In this document: positions 24,535 to 36,081 of the stretch, one piece after another
How positions within the stretch are numbered: position 1 is the first letter of the stretch
Layout of the letters: each line of letters opens with the position of its first letter
Assembly (NCBI RefSeq): GCF_026914185.1
Contig: NC_070562.1
Coordinates: 6,076,001-6,140,000 of the forward strand
Direction: 5' to 3'
From: Puccinia triticina
Taxonomy: Eukaryota > Basidiomycota > Pucciniomycetes > Pucciniales > Pucciniaceae
DNA length: 64,000 nt
Notes under the pieces: model-generated
Seen by the model: the letters and a program-made list of their open reading frames with translations, nothing else
Database searches by the model: none
What the model was told of the DNA's origin: nothing
Translations under genes and position numbers: made by a program

Positions 24535-24765
24535 TTAGTTTCAAAAGGCCTTGTATGCATGCAGCATATCAAAGATGATATGGAATATCTTTGAAAATTC
24601 TTGAAGGATGGTATCATGAGAGAGGTGAGGGGTCAATGATTTTCCATTTTTGAAATCAAGTAGATTTGGAAATTTATGGAAGACTTCTGATAACATCAAT
24701 GCGACACACACCATTCTTTTCTTGCTGAAAAAAAGACATTGCAAGTTTGAGGATTAATCCAGGAG
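24535..24765. repeat. Central non-satellite module of the CACTA element
   Basis: A 230-bp segment between the forward and reverse satellite arrays. It starts near GGCCTTGTATGCATGCAGCA and ends AAGTTTGAGGATTAATCC. A diverged inverted copy lies at 32110-32375, again next to a 173-bp array, so the module belongs to the repeat system. No gene seen. Confidence 0.6.
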
Positions 24766-27425
24766 TTCTTCCATGATATTGGTACCAGAATTATCCAATG
24801 CCCTCACAGATTTGTTGTGTGACTTGAATGACCACAAAACCTCCAAATGTAGCAGCTACAATGTGACCGGTTGCCAACTATCACTGATTTGGTAGTTTCC
24901 TGGTGTTTCTCCCACTATATCTCAGCGCAGCGTGGTAGTTCTTCCATGATATTGGTACCAAAATTTTCACATGCCCTCGAATATTCATTGTGTACCTTGA
25001 ATGACCTCAAAACCTCCAAATGTAGCAGCCACAATGTGATCAGTTGCCAAATATGACTAATTTGGTAGTTTCTTGGTGTTTCCGCCACTATATCTCAGCG
25101 CAGCATGGGAGTTCTTCCATGATATTGGTACAAAAATGATTGAATGGCCTCAAGGGATCATGGTGTACCTTGAATGACCTCAAAACGTCCAAATGTAGCA
25201 GCCACAATGTGATCAGTTGGCAAATATGACTAATTTGTTGGTTTCTTGGTGTTTCTGCCACTATATCTCAGTGCAGCGTGAGATTTCTTCCATGATATTG
25301 GTAATAAAATTTTCACATGCCCTCGAAGAATCATGGTGTACGTTGAATGACCACAAAACCCCCAAATGTAGCAGCCACAATGTGATCAGTTGGCAAATAT
25401 GACTAATTTGGTAGTTTCTTGGTGTTTTGGACACTATATCTCAGCGCAGCGTGGGAATTCTTCCATGATATTGGTACCAAAATGTTCACATTCCCTCAAA
25501 GATTCATTGTGTACCTTTAATGACCTCAAAACCTCCAAATGTAGCAGCCACAATGTCATCAGTTGCCAAATATGACTAATTTGGTGGTTTCTTGGTGTTT
25601 CTGCCACTATATCTCAGCGCAGCGTGGGAGTTCTTCCATGATATTGGTACCAAAATGATCAAATGCGGTCAAAGATTCATTGTGTACCTTGAATGACCAC
25701 AAAACCCCCAAATGTAGCAGCCACAATGTGATCAGTTGCCAAATATGACTTATTTGGTAGTTTGTTGGTGTTTCTTCCACTATATCTCAGTGCAGCGTGG
25801 GATTTCTTCCATGATATTGGTAATGAAATTTTCACATGCCCTCAAAGATTCATGGTGTACCTTGAATGACCACAAAACCCCCAGATGTAGCAGCCACAAT
25901 GTAGTTGCCAAATATCACTAATTTGGTAGTTTCTGTGTGTTTCTGCCACTATATCTCAGCGCAGCGTGGGAGTTCTTCCATGATATTGATACCAAAATGT
26001 TCACATGCCCTCCGAGATTCATTGTGTACCTTGAATGACCACAAACCCCCCAAATGTAGCAGCCACAATGTGATCTGTTGCCAAATATCACTAATTTTGT
26101 AGTTTCCTGGTGTTCCTCCCAATATATCTCAGCGCATCCTGGGAGTTCTTCCATGATATTGGTACCAAGATATTCACATGCCCTCAGAGATTCATTGTGT
26201 ACCTTGAATGACCACAAACCTCCCAAATGTAGATGCCACAATGTGATCAATTGCCAAATATCACTAATTTGGTAGTTTCTTGGAGTTTCTGCCACTATAT
26301 CTCAGCGCAGCGTGGGAGTTCCTCCATGATATTGGTATCAAAATGTTCAAATGCCCTCAAAGTCTCAATTTGTACCTTGAATGACCACAAAACCCCCAAA
26401 TGTAGCAGCTACAATGTGATCTGTTGCCAAATATCACCAATTTTGTAGTTTCCTGGTGTTCCTCCCAATATATCTCAGCGCATCCTGAGAGTTCTTCCAT
26501 GATATTGGTACCAAAATATTCACATGCCCTCAGAGATTCATTGTGTACCTTGAATGACCACAAACCCCCCAAATGTAGCAGCCACAATGTGATCAGTTGC
26601 CAAATATCACTAATTTGGTAGTTTCTTAGTGTTTCTGCCACTATATCTCAGCGCAGCGTGGGAGTTCTTACATGATATTGGTATCAAAATGTTCACATGC
26701 CCTCAGAGATTCATTTTGTACCTTGAATGACCACAAACCCCTCAAATGTAGCAGCCACAATGTGATCAGTTGCCAAATATCACCAATTTGGTAGTTTCTT
26801 GGTGTTTCTGCCGCTATATCTCAGCGCAGCGTGGGAGTTCTTACATGATATTGGTACCAAAATGTTCAATGCCCTCAGAGATTCAATGTGTACCTTGAAT
26901 GGACACAAACCCCTCAAATGTAGCAGCCACAATGTGATCAGTTGCCTAATAGCACTAATTTGGTAGTTACTTGGTGTTTCTGGCAGCTACAATGTGACCT
27001 GTTGCCAAATATCACTAATTTTGTAGTTTCCTGGTGTTCCTCTCAATATATCTCAGCGCATCCTGGGAGTTCTTCCATGATATTGGTACCAAAATTTTCA
27101 CATGCCCTTAAAGATTCACTTTGTACCTTCAATGACCACAAAACCCCCAAATTTAGCAGCTACAATGTGATTGGTTGCCAAATATGACTAATTTGGTAGT
27201 TTCTTGGTGTTTCTGCCACTTTATCTCAGCGCAGCGTGGGAGTTCTTCCATGATATTGGTACAAAAATTATCAAATGGCCTCAACGGATCCTGGTGTACC
27301 TTGAATGACCTCAAAACCTCCAAATGTAACAACCACAATGTGATCAGTTGCCAAATATCACTGATTTGGTAGTTTCCTGGTGTTTCTCCCACTATATCTC
27401 AGCGTACCATGGGAGTTCTTCCATG
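24765..27425 (-). repeat. 173-bp satellite array, right arm (about 15 units)
   Basis: The same 173-bp unit in inverted orientation. A degenerate junction near 26960-27000 shows unequal exchange (partial unit, CTGGCAGCTACAATG). Confidence 0.85.
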
Positions 27426-28305
27426 ATATAAGACACCTTACTCAAATCTGGTACAAACATTAAATCAATCTCAGGCCTAGTAGAAATTTAGGATATTGGA
27501 TATGATGAGTCATATATACAAGCCATTAAATTTGAACAAAATTGATGTAGCATGATATATTGAGACTGATTGTTTTTTTTTTTTTTTTTTTTTTTTTTTG
27601 GAAAGTAGATTTCAACACTTTTGCAAGGTTCAAGTGACAATAATTCATGCCTCCCCATTCCTCCTCCCCCCTTCCCCTCCCTGCCTGACTTTACAGACTA
27701 TTTTTTCTCAGGAATAATTCATATGAGTATGTAAAAATGACCTATTTGATTGGCAACAAAATGAAGCTTTTACTATGGTTGAAAACTAAGAAAGGAGGAA
27801 ATCAAGGTAAATAGAGATGATAGAAGGGTTATGATGTTGCAGGAAGGAAACAAATTAAAGAGAAATTTCAAAAAAAAAAAAAATGATCAATATATGCCAT
27901 ATTGATCAATATATGCCTTCCCAAATTCATCCATGTTTGTAGTGATAGTCATGAGACGTAGCCAAGAGTAGAAGACAATGAAGTTTGTAAAGTTTTGCGG
28001 GTGTGTACCAACAAATTGTTTAGAAGCTCTTTGGTAGCATAAGTGGAAGATGAACAATATTCTTTTGGCGAAGAGATATGGGTAGAACAGTAGAGGTTTG
28101 TAGTATACAATGTAGAATAAATAGAAGAGAAAATGGTCTAGCACAGAGCACAACAGAGAAACAAAGTGTTTCGAATGAGGTTCTGATGTATGGTTCTGGA
28201 AATTGTGCGCATAATAATGCTTAGGAGTTGTTGGTGAGTATTGAATTTGCCTGGTAGAATCAATGTCAGGACTTATGTATTGGTTGAACGGAGGCTAACA
28301 CATCG

Positions 28306-28890
28306 TACCATAATTTTGACCCATCTGCGGGGATTGAGTGAAGCTACTAAGGTTCCCTGAATCAGGAGTCGATCCCCTGGGACAAGGTCATCAAGATGAC
28401 TCGCTGCAGAGCGGTTCAGCGCTTCAATCTGCATCAATTTTGGCTTTTGGGGTAGTAGTCAATGTCAGAGCATGTTGCGGTTGTGAGGGAAATGAATACT
28501 GACATATGGGATGTTATCCGGGACAGCAACGAGGCCACCGTTGTTTGAGTAGACAGTAGCAGTACCTGAAACATGAGAACCTGTGGCCAAGTACTGTTGG
28601 TAAGTGGCTGGGGGTACAGTAGAGAAATTGGCTATTGTAGCAAATATATTTATTCTTGATTGATCACGTTGGAAAGATGTATTGTCATAGAAGGATAGAT
28701 AAGTTGTACAATCAAAGTATAGTTTTTGGTTAGGAGAAGCATGAAATTTAACATAGTAATCAGGTATAGAAACAGAGGTAATGGGACTGTCACAAATGGT
28801 GGGGTTACATTGAGAAAATCTAGTGGTTACGGTGCCATTTGAATTCCGTTTGATAGGAAATGTGAGAATATCGCAACCTACTACCTTCAT
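28306..28890 (-). CDS. OB-like rust family gene, partial model (copy B)
   Basis: Minus-strand exon 28890-28465 is open for 141 residues. It contains GCDILTFPIKRNSNGTVTTR, NPTICDSPITSVSIPDYY, INIFATIANFSTVPPATYQQ and HVSGTATVYSNNGGLVAVP. A further exon (about 28428-28310, after an acceptor-like GATGCAG) reads SHLDDLVPGDRLLIQGTLV. The first block aligns with copy A (CIFSLVPGNALAPESFTQLA...HIHGFVVAHKNGIVHVEV) and copy C. The second aligns with the orphan exon at 5766-5894. This suggests two successive OB-like strands sets, each with an xxGxVxA core. The intron between the exons is not fully resolved and the 5' start is uncertain. Function unknown. Confidence 0.45.
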
Positions 28891-29467
28891 TCTGCGGTTG
28901 TGATATTGTAAGATGTAATCTGCTTGCTGGGTAAGGTACGGGATGTGGGGACTGGGAACAGGATTAGTGATTGTGCAATACTTAAAACCTCAAATATATA
29001 TAGACAAAGGGGATACAGAGGATTGAGTGAATCAGTCAGGCAGTCATTTGTTGAAGCTGCTATGTTGACTGGGCTTTTGGTTTTGCTTATGCAACAGCCT
29101 TTTGCGGCAATTGATCCAGTTTAGGAGATTCATTTTGTGAACAGCTCCGGTTCAGGAAGTTAGTTTTGTACACAAATTGCTATTGATACTGATAAAAGGA
29201 AACATGGCTTATAGCTTTGTTAGAGGGTTCAGGACACGACGTTAAGCTGGCAATTACTCCTGGAGGTGTCGTCAAAGATCAAACAGCGCAAAAGCAGAGT
29301 CTGATGCCGGTCTAGGACATCATAAAGTTACATTTATGTTGTCTAGAGATCAAGGCGCTGAGAAGAGTTTAAATATAGATTAAAAGTTTTTATTCTGTGA
29401 ACATGGTAATGTCTTGCACACTTTGTGAATAGCTCTGTAAGAGATGATGTCCAGAGTTGCTAGAGAC

Positions 29468-30437
29468 TGTCAGCCTTAGAGTCATCACAGCTGACCTAAA
29501 AGCTGCCTGTTCTATCTTTGTTACATATAAATTACTTTATATCCTTTTCATCTTAAGAGATAACCTTGTTTTGACTTCATATTCTGTTTCCTCATGCAAT
29601 TTTAACCATAGTTACAACCTATCAATTCCTTGTAACTATACTCCTTCCCTGAGTTATTGAGTTGTGGCGCGCTTGCGCAGTTGTGACATGTCAGCGCCAC
29701 CAGGCGCGCCAAACCACATGTACATATGTAAATTACATAAGCAAACTGTGAAAATTTTTGTAGTCAGGATCCCCCTTGCCTGAGGCGGATCTACAGACTT
29801 CAGCACACCAGAACCACCACCCAGATAACCCTAGGATCACCACCAAAGAGTTTACAACACTCCCAGTATACCTACCGTCACAGGCGCCTAGGATATTGAC
29901 AGTAAGTAACCTCTTTCACTGAACCTTGTTTATCTCAGAGGTACAACTCTGTGTCTTGCTTGATCTGCTCTTTTCTGTTGGTTTTTATCTTCTTCTTGAT
30001 CACAGGGCTGTCCCTCCAAATCTACTGGCCTTTGCCTCTATCTTGATCACAGGGCTGTCCCTTCTTGTCAGTTGGCCTTTGCCTCAAATCTAGGTTACAG
30101 GGCTGTCCCTCAGGTTTCCCTTTAAGAACCTTGACTATCCAGAAGGAAGCTAAAAAATTGTGGCTGGATTAAACTTATCTAATCCAGATACCCTCCTGAG
30201 AGGAAGCTGTAGCTCTTTCTAGCACAGATTAGCAGCACTCTTCTGAAGAGTAGCATTGCCAGTGGACGTGCATTCCCACTAGAATAACCTAGTACTTCTC
30301 TTTATCCTGATCCAGCTCTGTTTTGTCTCTCTCTTTCTCTCTTTCTCTTATAGTTGTATTTTCTTTATCCCAAGAAATCCAACTATTTCCCCCCCATTTC
30401 TTGTGTCCTGCTGTCACTATATAGACTCAGGCTCACA
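29468..30437 (+). mobile_element. Solo LTR, family 1, plus orientation
   Basis: Starts TGTCAGCCTTAGAGTCATCA and ends CAGGCTCACA. Flanked by the perfect 5-bp duplication GAGAC (29463-29467 and 30438-30442). Contains tandem GGGCTGTCCCT / TTGGCCTTTGCCTC blocks (30005-30115), also present in the copy at 15285-16246. No internal sequence adjoins it. Confidence 0.8.
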
Positions 30438-30442
30438 GAGAC

Positions 30443-31880
30443 GCATAGATGTTAAACATTAAGGGCTTGGTATTGGTGACCGCCGCTTAATGGCTTTGCG
30501 GGTAGGTAATGAGCTCTGGCTATGAGGAATAGTCAGCTTTAGGATACAAGCGATCGGTAGACGTGGCTTACTTCAACATATACAATATTTTTTCTAGGCA
30601 AACAATGACTCCAATGAGCCAGACTTGGCTTGTGATTTGCAGATCATAAACATTAGATTTTGTTCTTGGACTGTTGGTAAGTAGAACAAAATCATATTCC
30701 TATGCAGAGAGTCTGTGAGTGAATGGAATTGTTTGAGGAACACATGAAACAGCTCACTGTGATGTTGGATGGGTTATGGGTCATGACTCGGGGAGAGATT
30801 GAACGGATTTTGAAGATGCCTGAAATACATAGAACAGCTTTATTAATTAGGCAAGAAGGAATTTTATGGTAATGGGCATTGTTAGGATTGGAGACTGGAA
30901 GTATAGTATCTTGGCTTCCGCCCATACTGTTAGGGTAAGGGCTGGAGGTGTTGGTCCGATTAGAAAGCATAGCAAGTTGGCAGGTGGTTGACGATTGTGC
31001 GTGGAGGATAGGGATTGTTAGAAGACTTGGACGTGTTTTAACCAAAATAGCTGAGGGAGAAATTTACAGGCGTGGGAGGGTTTGGAAAAGTGAAATATTT
31101 ACAGTCAGGATGTCGTTGAGGCGCTATTTTAGGCAGAAGGAATAGGTCCTACGTGTTGGTGACAGAGACAAGACTACTGGTACGGGGATCATGGTATCTG
31201 ATTTTATCCTGCAATACAGCTGTATTACACTTAGGATGTGGAATTTATCACCCAGGACCAGTATTTTGCTATTTATGGAATCGGCAATGTTAAAGGCTTT
31301 GGAGTGGGCCAGTGGGGAATAGGAAAAAATTTCATACAGGTCAAGTCGGTTTAAGTCAAAAAAAAAGAGTTACCATAGGCTATAGGTACTTCATGTCCGG
31401 AGGAACTGTAGCAGACATGAACATGATTGAGCGGCATGAGGGTGCAGTGCCCACTGGGCTACAGAATAGGCAATTGTCTGAGAGGGGGTGAGGTAATGAC
31501 TCCAAGAATAGATCATGCAACAGTTGCGCGGGAGCAGGCACTGATTCCGGCGTACTACACTGCATAGATAAATATTTGTTAAGAGCGGTTAGGTTTCAAT
31601 GTCCGGTTAAAGGATAATTTTGAAGAGCTGTTAGAATTCAATGTCTGGTTAAAGGAATATGAAATACTTGAGCTTTGTTGCGGTTTAGGAATGAGACTCA
31701 TTGTTTATGCAGTTTATCCAAGACAAAGATGTAGCAGAGGAGAACCGGTGGGAGGGGTAGGGTATACATATAGCTTGGTCAAGGTCAGTTTGTCTTTGAA
31801 ATAAGGCTCCAGAGCTTAAGGCTTGCATTGGTACCTTGACTTTGGAGAAATGCTAAACAAAATTTGTACAGATTTTGTGG
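30443..31880. other. Region with no supported gene
   Basis: The only longer open stretch is minus-strand 31045-30692, which includes CISGIFKIRSISPR. It might be another relic of the OB-like family, but the match is too weak to call. No repeat boundaries were found. Confidence 0.3.
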
Positions 31881-31889
31881 ATTCTCTGT

Positions 31890-33008
31890 TGGAGATCAGT
31901 ATAGCGTATATTGATCAAATTATATTGATAATTTTTTTTTATTCCTCTTGATATCTTTGTCTGTTTTCCATGTATCCCTGATACTCTTTGATTATCTCTC
32001 AACTTCCCCCTGTGGCAGCTTAAAGCCATAGGAATATTTTCTTTTTTTTTTGCCTGATTAAATTCATGAATTTCTACAAGCAAAAAAACCATTCAAAATT
32101 TTTGAGACCCCTCAGCCACCCTGGATTAATCCTGAAACTTGCAATTTCTTTTTTTCAGGAAGAAAAGAATGGTGTGTGTAGCATTGATGTTATCAGAAGT
32201 CTCCAAATTTAGTTTTTTTTTTCAAAAAAGGAAAAAGATTGACCCCTCACCTCTCTCTCTCATAATACCATCCTTCACGCTTTGTTAACTTGGTGTGACC
32301 TTATATTTCCTGAGGATATTGCATATCATCCTTGATATGCTACATGCATACAAGGTCTTTTGAAATTAGTTAATCACGGTTTAGCATATTTTTGTCAGGG
32401 TCTTTTTTTTATCTACTTTTGTTATCAACCACAGATTATTGAGGAATATTTCCACAAAAGATTTCATTGGGCAGTTTTCTGCATATAAATCCTGGATTAT
32501 ATTATATTTGGGGTCACATCCATTATGCAGCAGCTACAATCTGATCAGTTGCCAAATCTCACTACTTTGTTAGTCTCTTGGTGTTTCTGCAACTATATCT
32601 GCATCCAGCGTGGGAGTTCTCCATGGTATTGGTACCAAAATGATCTAAAGACCCCAAGGGCTCATTTTGTACCTTGACTGACCCCCAAATGTAGCAGCTA
32701 CATTATGATCAATTGCCAAATGTCACTAATTTGTTATTTTTTTGGTGTTTCTGCAACTATATCTCAACACAGGCTGGGAGTTCCTCCATGATATTGGTAT
32801 CAAAATAATCAAAAGGAACCAAGGGTTCATTGTGTACCTTGACTGACCACAAAACCCCAAATGTAGCAGCTACAATCTGATCAGTTGCCAAATATCACTA
32901 ATTTGGTAGTTTCTTGGTGTTTCTGCCACTATATGTCAACACAGTGTTGGAGTTCTTTCATGATATGGGGACCAAAATGATCAAAAGCTCCCAAGGATTC
33001 ATTGTGTA
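31890..33008 (-). repeat. Relic of the CACTA/satellite system (left part)
   Basis: TATATTGATCAAATTATATTG near 31907 repeats the subterminal motif at 18501. Positions 32110-32375 are a diverged inverted copy of the central module 24535-24765. About three 173-bp units in minus orientation follow (32515-33008). No CACTA terminus was found, so this is a truncated copy. Helitron H3 interrupts it. Confidence 0.6.
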
Positions 33009-33546
33009 CTAGAGGCCAAGGTGGCTACGCCGCTGCAGGGGTCACTTTATGTAGTGCAAGTTCACAATCTCCCCAACCCGCACCCCAAGGAACCACCCCC
33101 CCCTCAATCTCACTTTATACACACACCAGCCATTGCACCTCTGCTTTTAACTACCAGGGAAAACTTAATTAAATTTTTGTGAGATTTGCCTTCCAATCTC
33201 GCCTGGTTTCATCTTATCTTCATCTTGTTACTCAAATGCAACCTTGAACCAAAAGTCTACATTATTTGCACAGGCTCAATAAAGTGGCACATGAGCATTT
33301 TCACTATCAAAATGTGTAGCCCAGAGTAATGTATTGAGTTGAGGAAGTTGAACAGAAATCAGGAAGTGATAAAGTGTTTGACTTGATCATTCAATTTTTC
33401 CAATAGAATTGAAGAATACTTTTTCCCATGTTCAGATGGTTATCTTCCTTTGGTAGTTGAATCTTAGGTTCTAGCTTTCTTTAGAATCCTTACCTTTTTT
33501 TACCAACTTCAGTAACAGATGTAGATCAGTAACTCAATGTTCACCC

Positions 33547-35570
33547 TCAAAGGCCAGTACCAGCCATCAAGACAACAAACACTCCCTTGATGGCCGATAC
33601 CAGCCATCAAGAGAGCGTACACACCCTTGATGGCCAGTACCGGCCATCAAGACAGTATACACTCCCTCACTGGCCTGTACCAGCCATCAAGTGAGTGTAC
33701 ACACCCCCTCTCAATGGCCAGGACCAGCCATCAAGAGAGCAAACACTTCCTCAATGGCCGGTACCAGCCATCAAGAAAGCCTACACACCCTTGATGGCCA
33801 GTACCGGCCATCAAGACAGTATACAATTCAGTTTTATTATGAAGGGCTTGAGAGTGTTTGTAGACAGATTTGAGCGCTAGAGCACCGGGTCTACCAAGGG
33901 AAAGTCTTGCCAGAAGACTGACAGACAAGAGGAGTAACATCAAGGGTGTTTATACTGCCTCAATGGCCGGTACTGGCCATCAAGGGTGTGTACGCTCTCT
34001 TGATGGCTGGTCCCGGCCATTGAGAGAGTGTTTGCTGTCTCAATGGCCCACACTGGCCATTGAGGGTGCATATGTTTTGTTGATGGCCGGTACTGGCCAT
34101 TGAGAGAGTGTGTACGCTCACTTGATGGCTGGTACTGGCCAGCAAGGGAGTGTATACTGTCTTGATGGCCGGTACTGGCCATATAGGGTGTGTACACTCT
34201 CTTGATGGCTTGTACCGGTCATTGAGGGGTTTGCTCTCTTGATGGCTGGTACCAGCCATCAAGAGAGGGTGTGTACAATCACTTGATGGCTGGTACCGTC
34301 CAACAAGGGAGTGTATACTGTCTCGATGGCTGGTAATGGCCATCAAGGGAGTGTACGCTCTCTTGATGGCTTGCACCGGCCATCAAGGGAGTGTTTGCTC
34401 TCTTGATGGCTGGTACCGGCCATCAAGGGAGTGTTTGTTGTCTTGATGGCCGGTACTGGCCATCAAAGGTGTTTACGCTCACTTGATGGCTGGTACCGGC
34501 CATTGAGGGAGTGTTTGTTGTCTCGATGGCCAGTACCAGCCATTGAGGGTGTGTACGCTCTCTTGATGGCTGGTACCGGCCATTGAGCAAGTGTACGCTC
34601 TCTTGATGGCTTGCACCGGCCATCAAGGGAGTGTTTGCTCTCTTGATGGCTGGTACTGGCCATCAAGGGAGTTTTTGTTGTCTCAATGGCCGGTACTGGC
34701 CATCAAAGGTGTGTACGCTCACTTGATGGCTGGTACTGGCCATCGAGGGAGTGTTTGTTGTCTCGATGGCCGGTACCGGCCATCGAGGGTGTGTACGCTC
34801 TCTTGATGGCTGGTACTGGCCATCAAGGGAGTGTTTGTTGTCTCAATGGCCGGTACTGGCCATCAAAGGTGTGTACGCTCACTTGATGGCTGGTACTGGC
34901 CATCAAGGGAGTGTTTGTTGTCTCAATGGCCAGTACCGGCCATTGAGGGTGTGTACGCTCTCTTGATGGCTCGCACCGGCCATCGAGGGAGTGTTTGCTC
35001 TCCTGATGGCCGGTACCGGCCATCAAGGGAGTGTACGCTCTCTTGATGGCTTGCACCGGCCATTGAGGGAGTGCTTGCTCTCTTGATGGCTGGTACCGGC
35101 CATCAAGGGAATGTTTGTTGTCTCGATGGCCGGTACTGGCCATTGAGGGTGTGTACGCTCTCTCGATGGCTGGTACCGGCCATCAAGGGAGTGTACGCTC
35201 TCTTGATGGCTTGCACCGGCCATCAAGGGAGTGTTTGCACTCTTGATGGCCGGTACGAGTGTTTGTTGTCTCGATGGCCGGTACGCTCTCTCGATGGCTG
35301 GTACTGGCCATCAAGGGAGTGTTTGTTGTCTTGATGGCCGGTACTGGCCATCAAGGGTGTGTATGCTTTCTTGATGGCTGGTACCGGCCAGCGAGGGAGT
35401 GTATACTGTCTCAATGGCCAGTACTGGCCATTGAGAGTGTGTACGCTCTCTTGATGGCTGGTACCGGCCATCAAGTGAGGGTGTGTACGCTCACTTGATG
35501 GCTGGTACCAGCCATCAAGTGAGGGTGTTTTTGCTCACTTGATGGCTGGTACCGGCCGCAAGGGATGTTC
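33547..35570. repeat. 40-bp palindromic minisatellite, about 50 units, with an orientation switch
   Basis: Each unit has a self-complementary core of the type TTGATGGC-YGGTACY-GGCCATCAA, separated by GGGAGTGTACGCTCTC-like spacers. Perfect palindromes include 26 bp at 34762-34787 and 22 bp at 35004-35025. In the left block (33547-33830) the spacers run opposite to those in the right block (33950-35570). A unique ~120-bp spacer separates the two. Because three units equal 120 nt, several frames on both strands stay open; those open frames are artefacts of the repeat. Confidence 0.85.
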
Positions 35571-35599
35571 TTGTTGACAATGCCTTGCTGGTCCAGTCA

Positions 35600-36081
35600 C
35601 CGCCGCAGAGGTCAGAGTTACATGCAGGGGCGTGGCGGTGGCATGGTAGTCATGGCTTCATGGATGTGGCAGTCAATTTTGCTGAGGGCAATTCCCGATT
35701 GTCTATAAAAGAGGACTTCGGCTGGTGTCTTTGTGTCCCCCAGGGCGTCCTCTGCCGCTGTAATTCCAGTGTGCGGTTTGCTCTCACCCCTCTGCTGTTG
35801 CACTTGCGCAGTTTGAGGGGCTAAACTCGTTGGCCCCCCTTTGCATAATGCCTTCAATGCGGCGCGCTGGGGGCCATCCACCCACTATTTTAAACCCTGC
35901 TAGACAGGGATGGATAGTGGGTCCAGTTTGTGGTGTTTGGATTTTTTGTTAAGCACACTTTCTTTGTGATTTGTTTTTTTTGGAAGGGGGAACCCTTGCA
36001 TTTTTTTTTGTAATTTTGTTGATTTGTAGGGGGAACCCTTGATCTTTTATTCCGTGTTTCTCTGTCTTTAATAAACTTGGA
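35600..36081 (+). promoter_or_regulatory. Helitron-end module of H3: TATAAAAG to AATAAA
   Basis: TATAAAAG at 35704-35711, CCCCCCAGGGC-like tract near 35737, a CCCCTC...GAGGGG pair around 35787-35820, and AATAAA at 36070-36075. Homologous to 22700-23224. Confidence 0.45.

Larger units (their letters stand above)
18456..27944. mobile_element. 9.5 kb CACTA-ended non-autonomous element with satellite arms
   Basis: Left end CACTACAAACATGGATGAAT at 18456; the right end is its inverted copy, ending 27944. The trinucleotide ATA directly flanks both ends (18453-18455 and 27945-27947). A CACTA start with a 3-bp duplication is the signature of the CACTA/EnSpm superfamily. The inverted ends extend about 510 bp (18456-18965 and 27428-27944). 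They include TATATTGATCAA repeats near the termini, a poly-A/T tract and a GGGGAGGAGGAATGGGGAGG block. Inside, both arms continue as arrays of a 173-bp repeat in opposite orientation. No transposase was found. Helitron H2 (20775-23224) is inserted in the left array. Confidence 0.7.
33009..36081 (-). mobile_element. Helitron copy H3 (subfamily B) with a palindromic minisatellite
   Basis: On the minus strand it starts TCCAAGTTTATTAAAGACA and ends CCTTGGCCTCTAG, preceded by a GCGGC-GTA-GCC(A)C hairpin. Flanks are A 33008 and T 36082. Joining the flanks gives GTGTA|TTTCTTCTGACCAC, which fits the interrupted satellite unit. A 2 kb array of 40-bp units fills most of the interior. No helicase or other gene is present. 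Confidence 0.75.

Noticed and set aside
18985..27425. Dozens of 60-125 codon open frames with NMTNLVVSWCF or WQKHQETTKLVIFG-like text
   Set aside because: They repeat every 173 bp with the satellite unit on both strands and have no gene structure; they are by-products of the repeat.
15285..30437. A giant 15 kb transposon with ~960-bp terminal inverted repeats
   Set aside because: Each arm has its own distinct 5-bp target duplication, so they are two independent solo LTRs.
33691..35498. Open frames with a 40-residue period (MAGTGHQGSV...) on both strands, resembling a repetitive secreted protein
   Set aside because: Three 40-bp palindromic units equal 120 nt, so several frames stay open on both strands at once; no start context, signal peptide or stop pattern supports translation.
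33547..35570. CRISPR-like array of palindromic repeats
   Set aside because: Spacers are themselves repeated, the genome is eukaryotic, and there are no cas genes.
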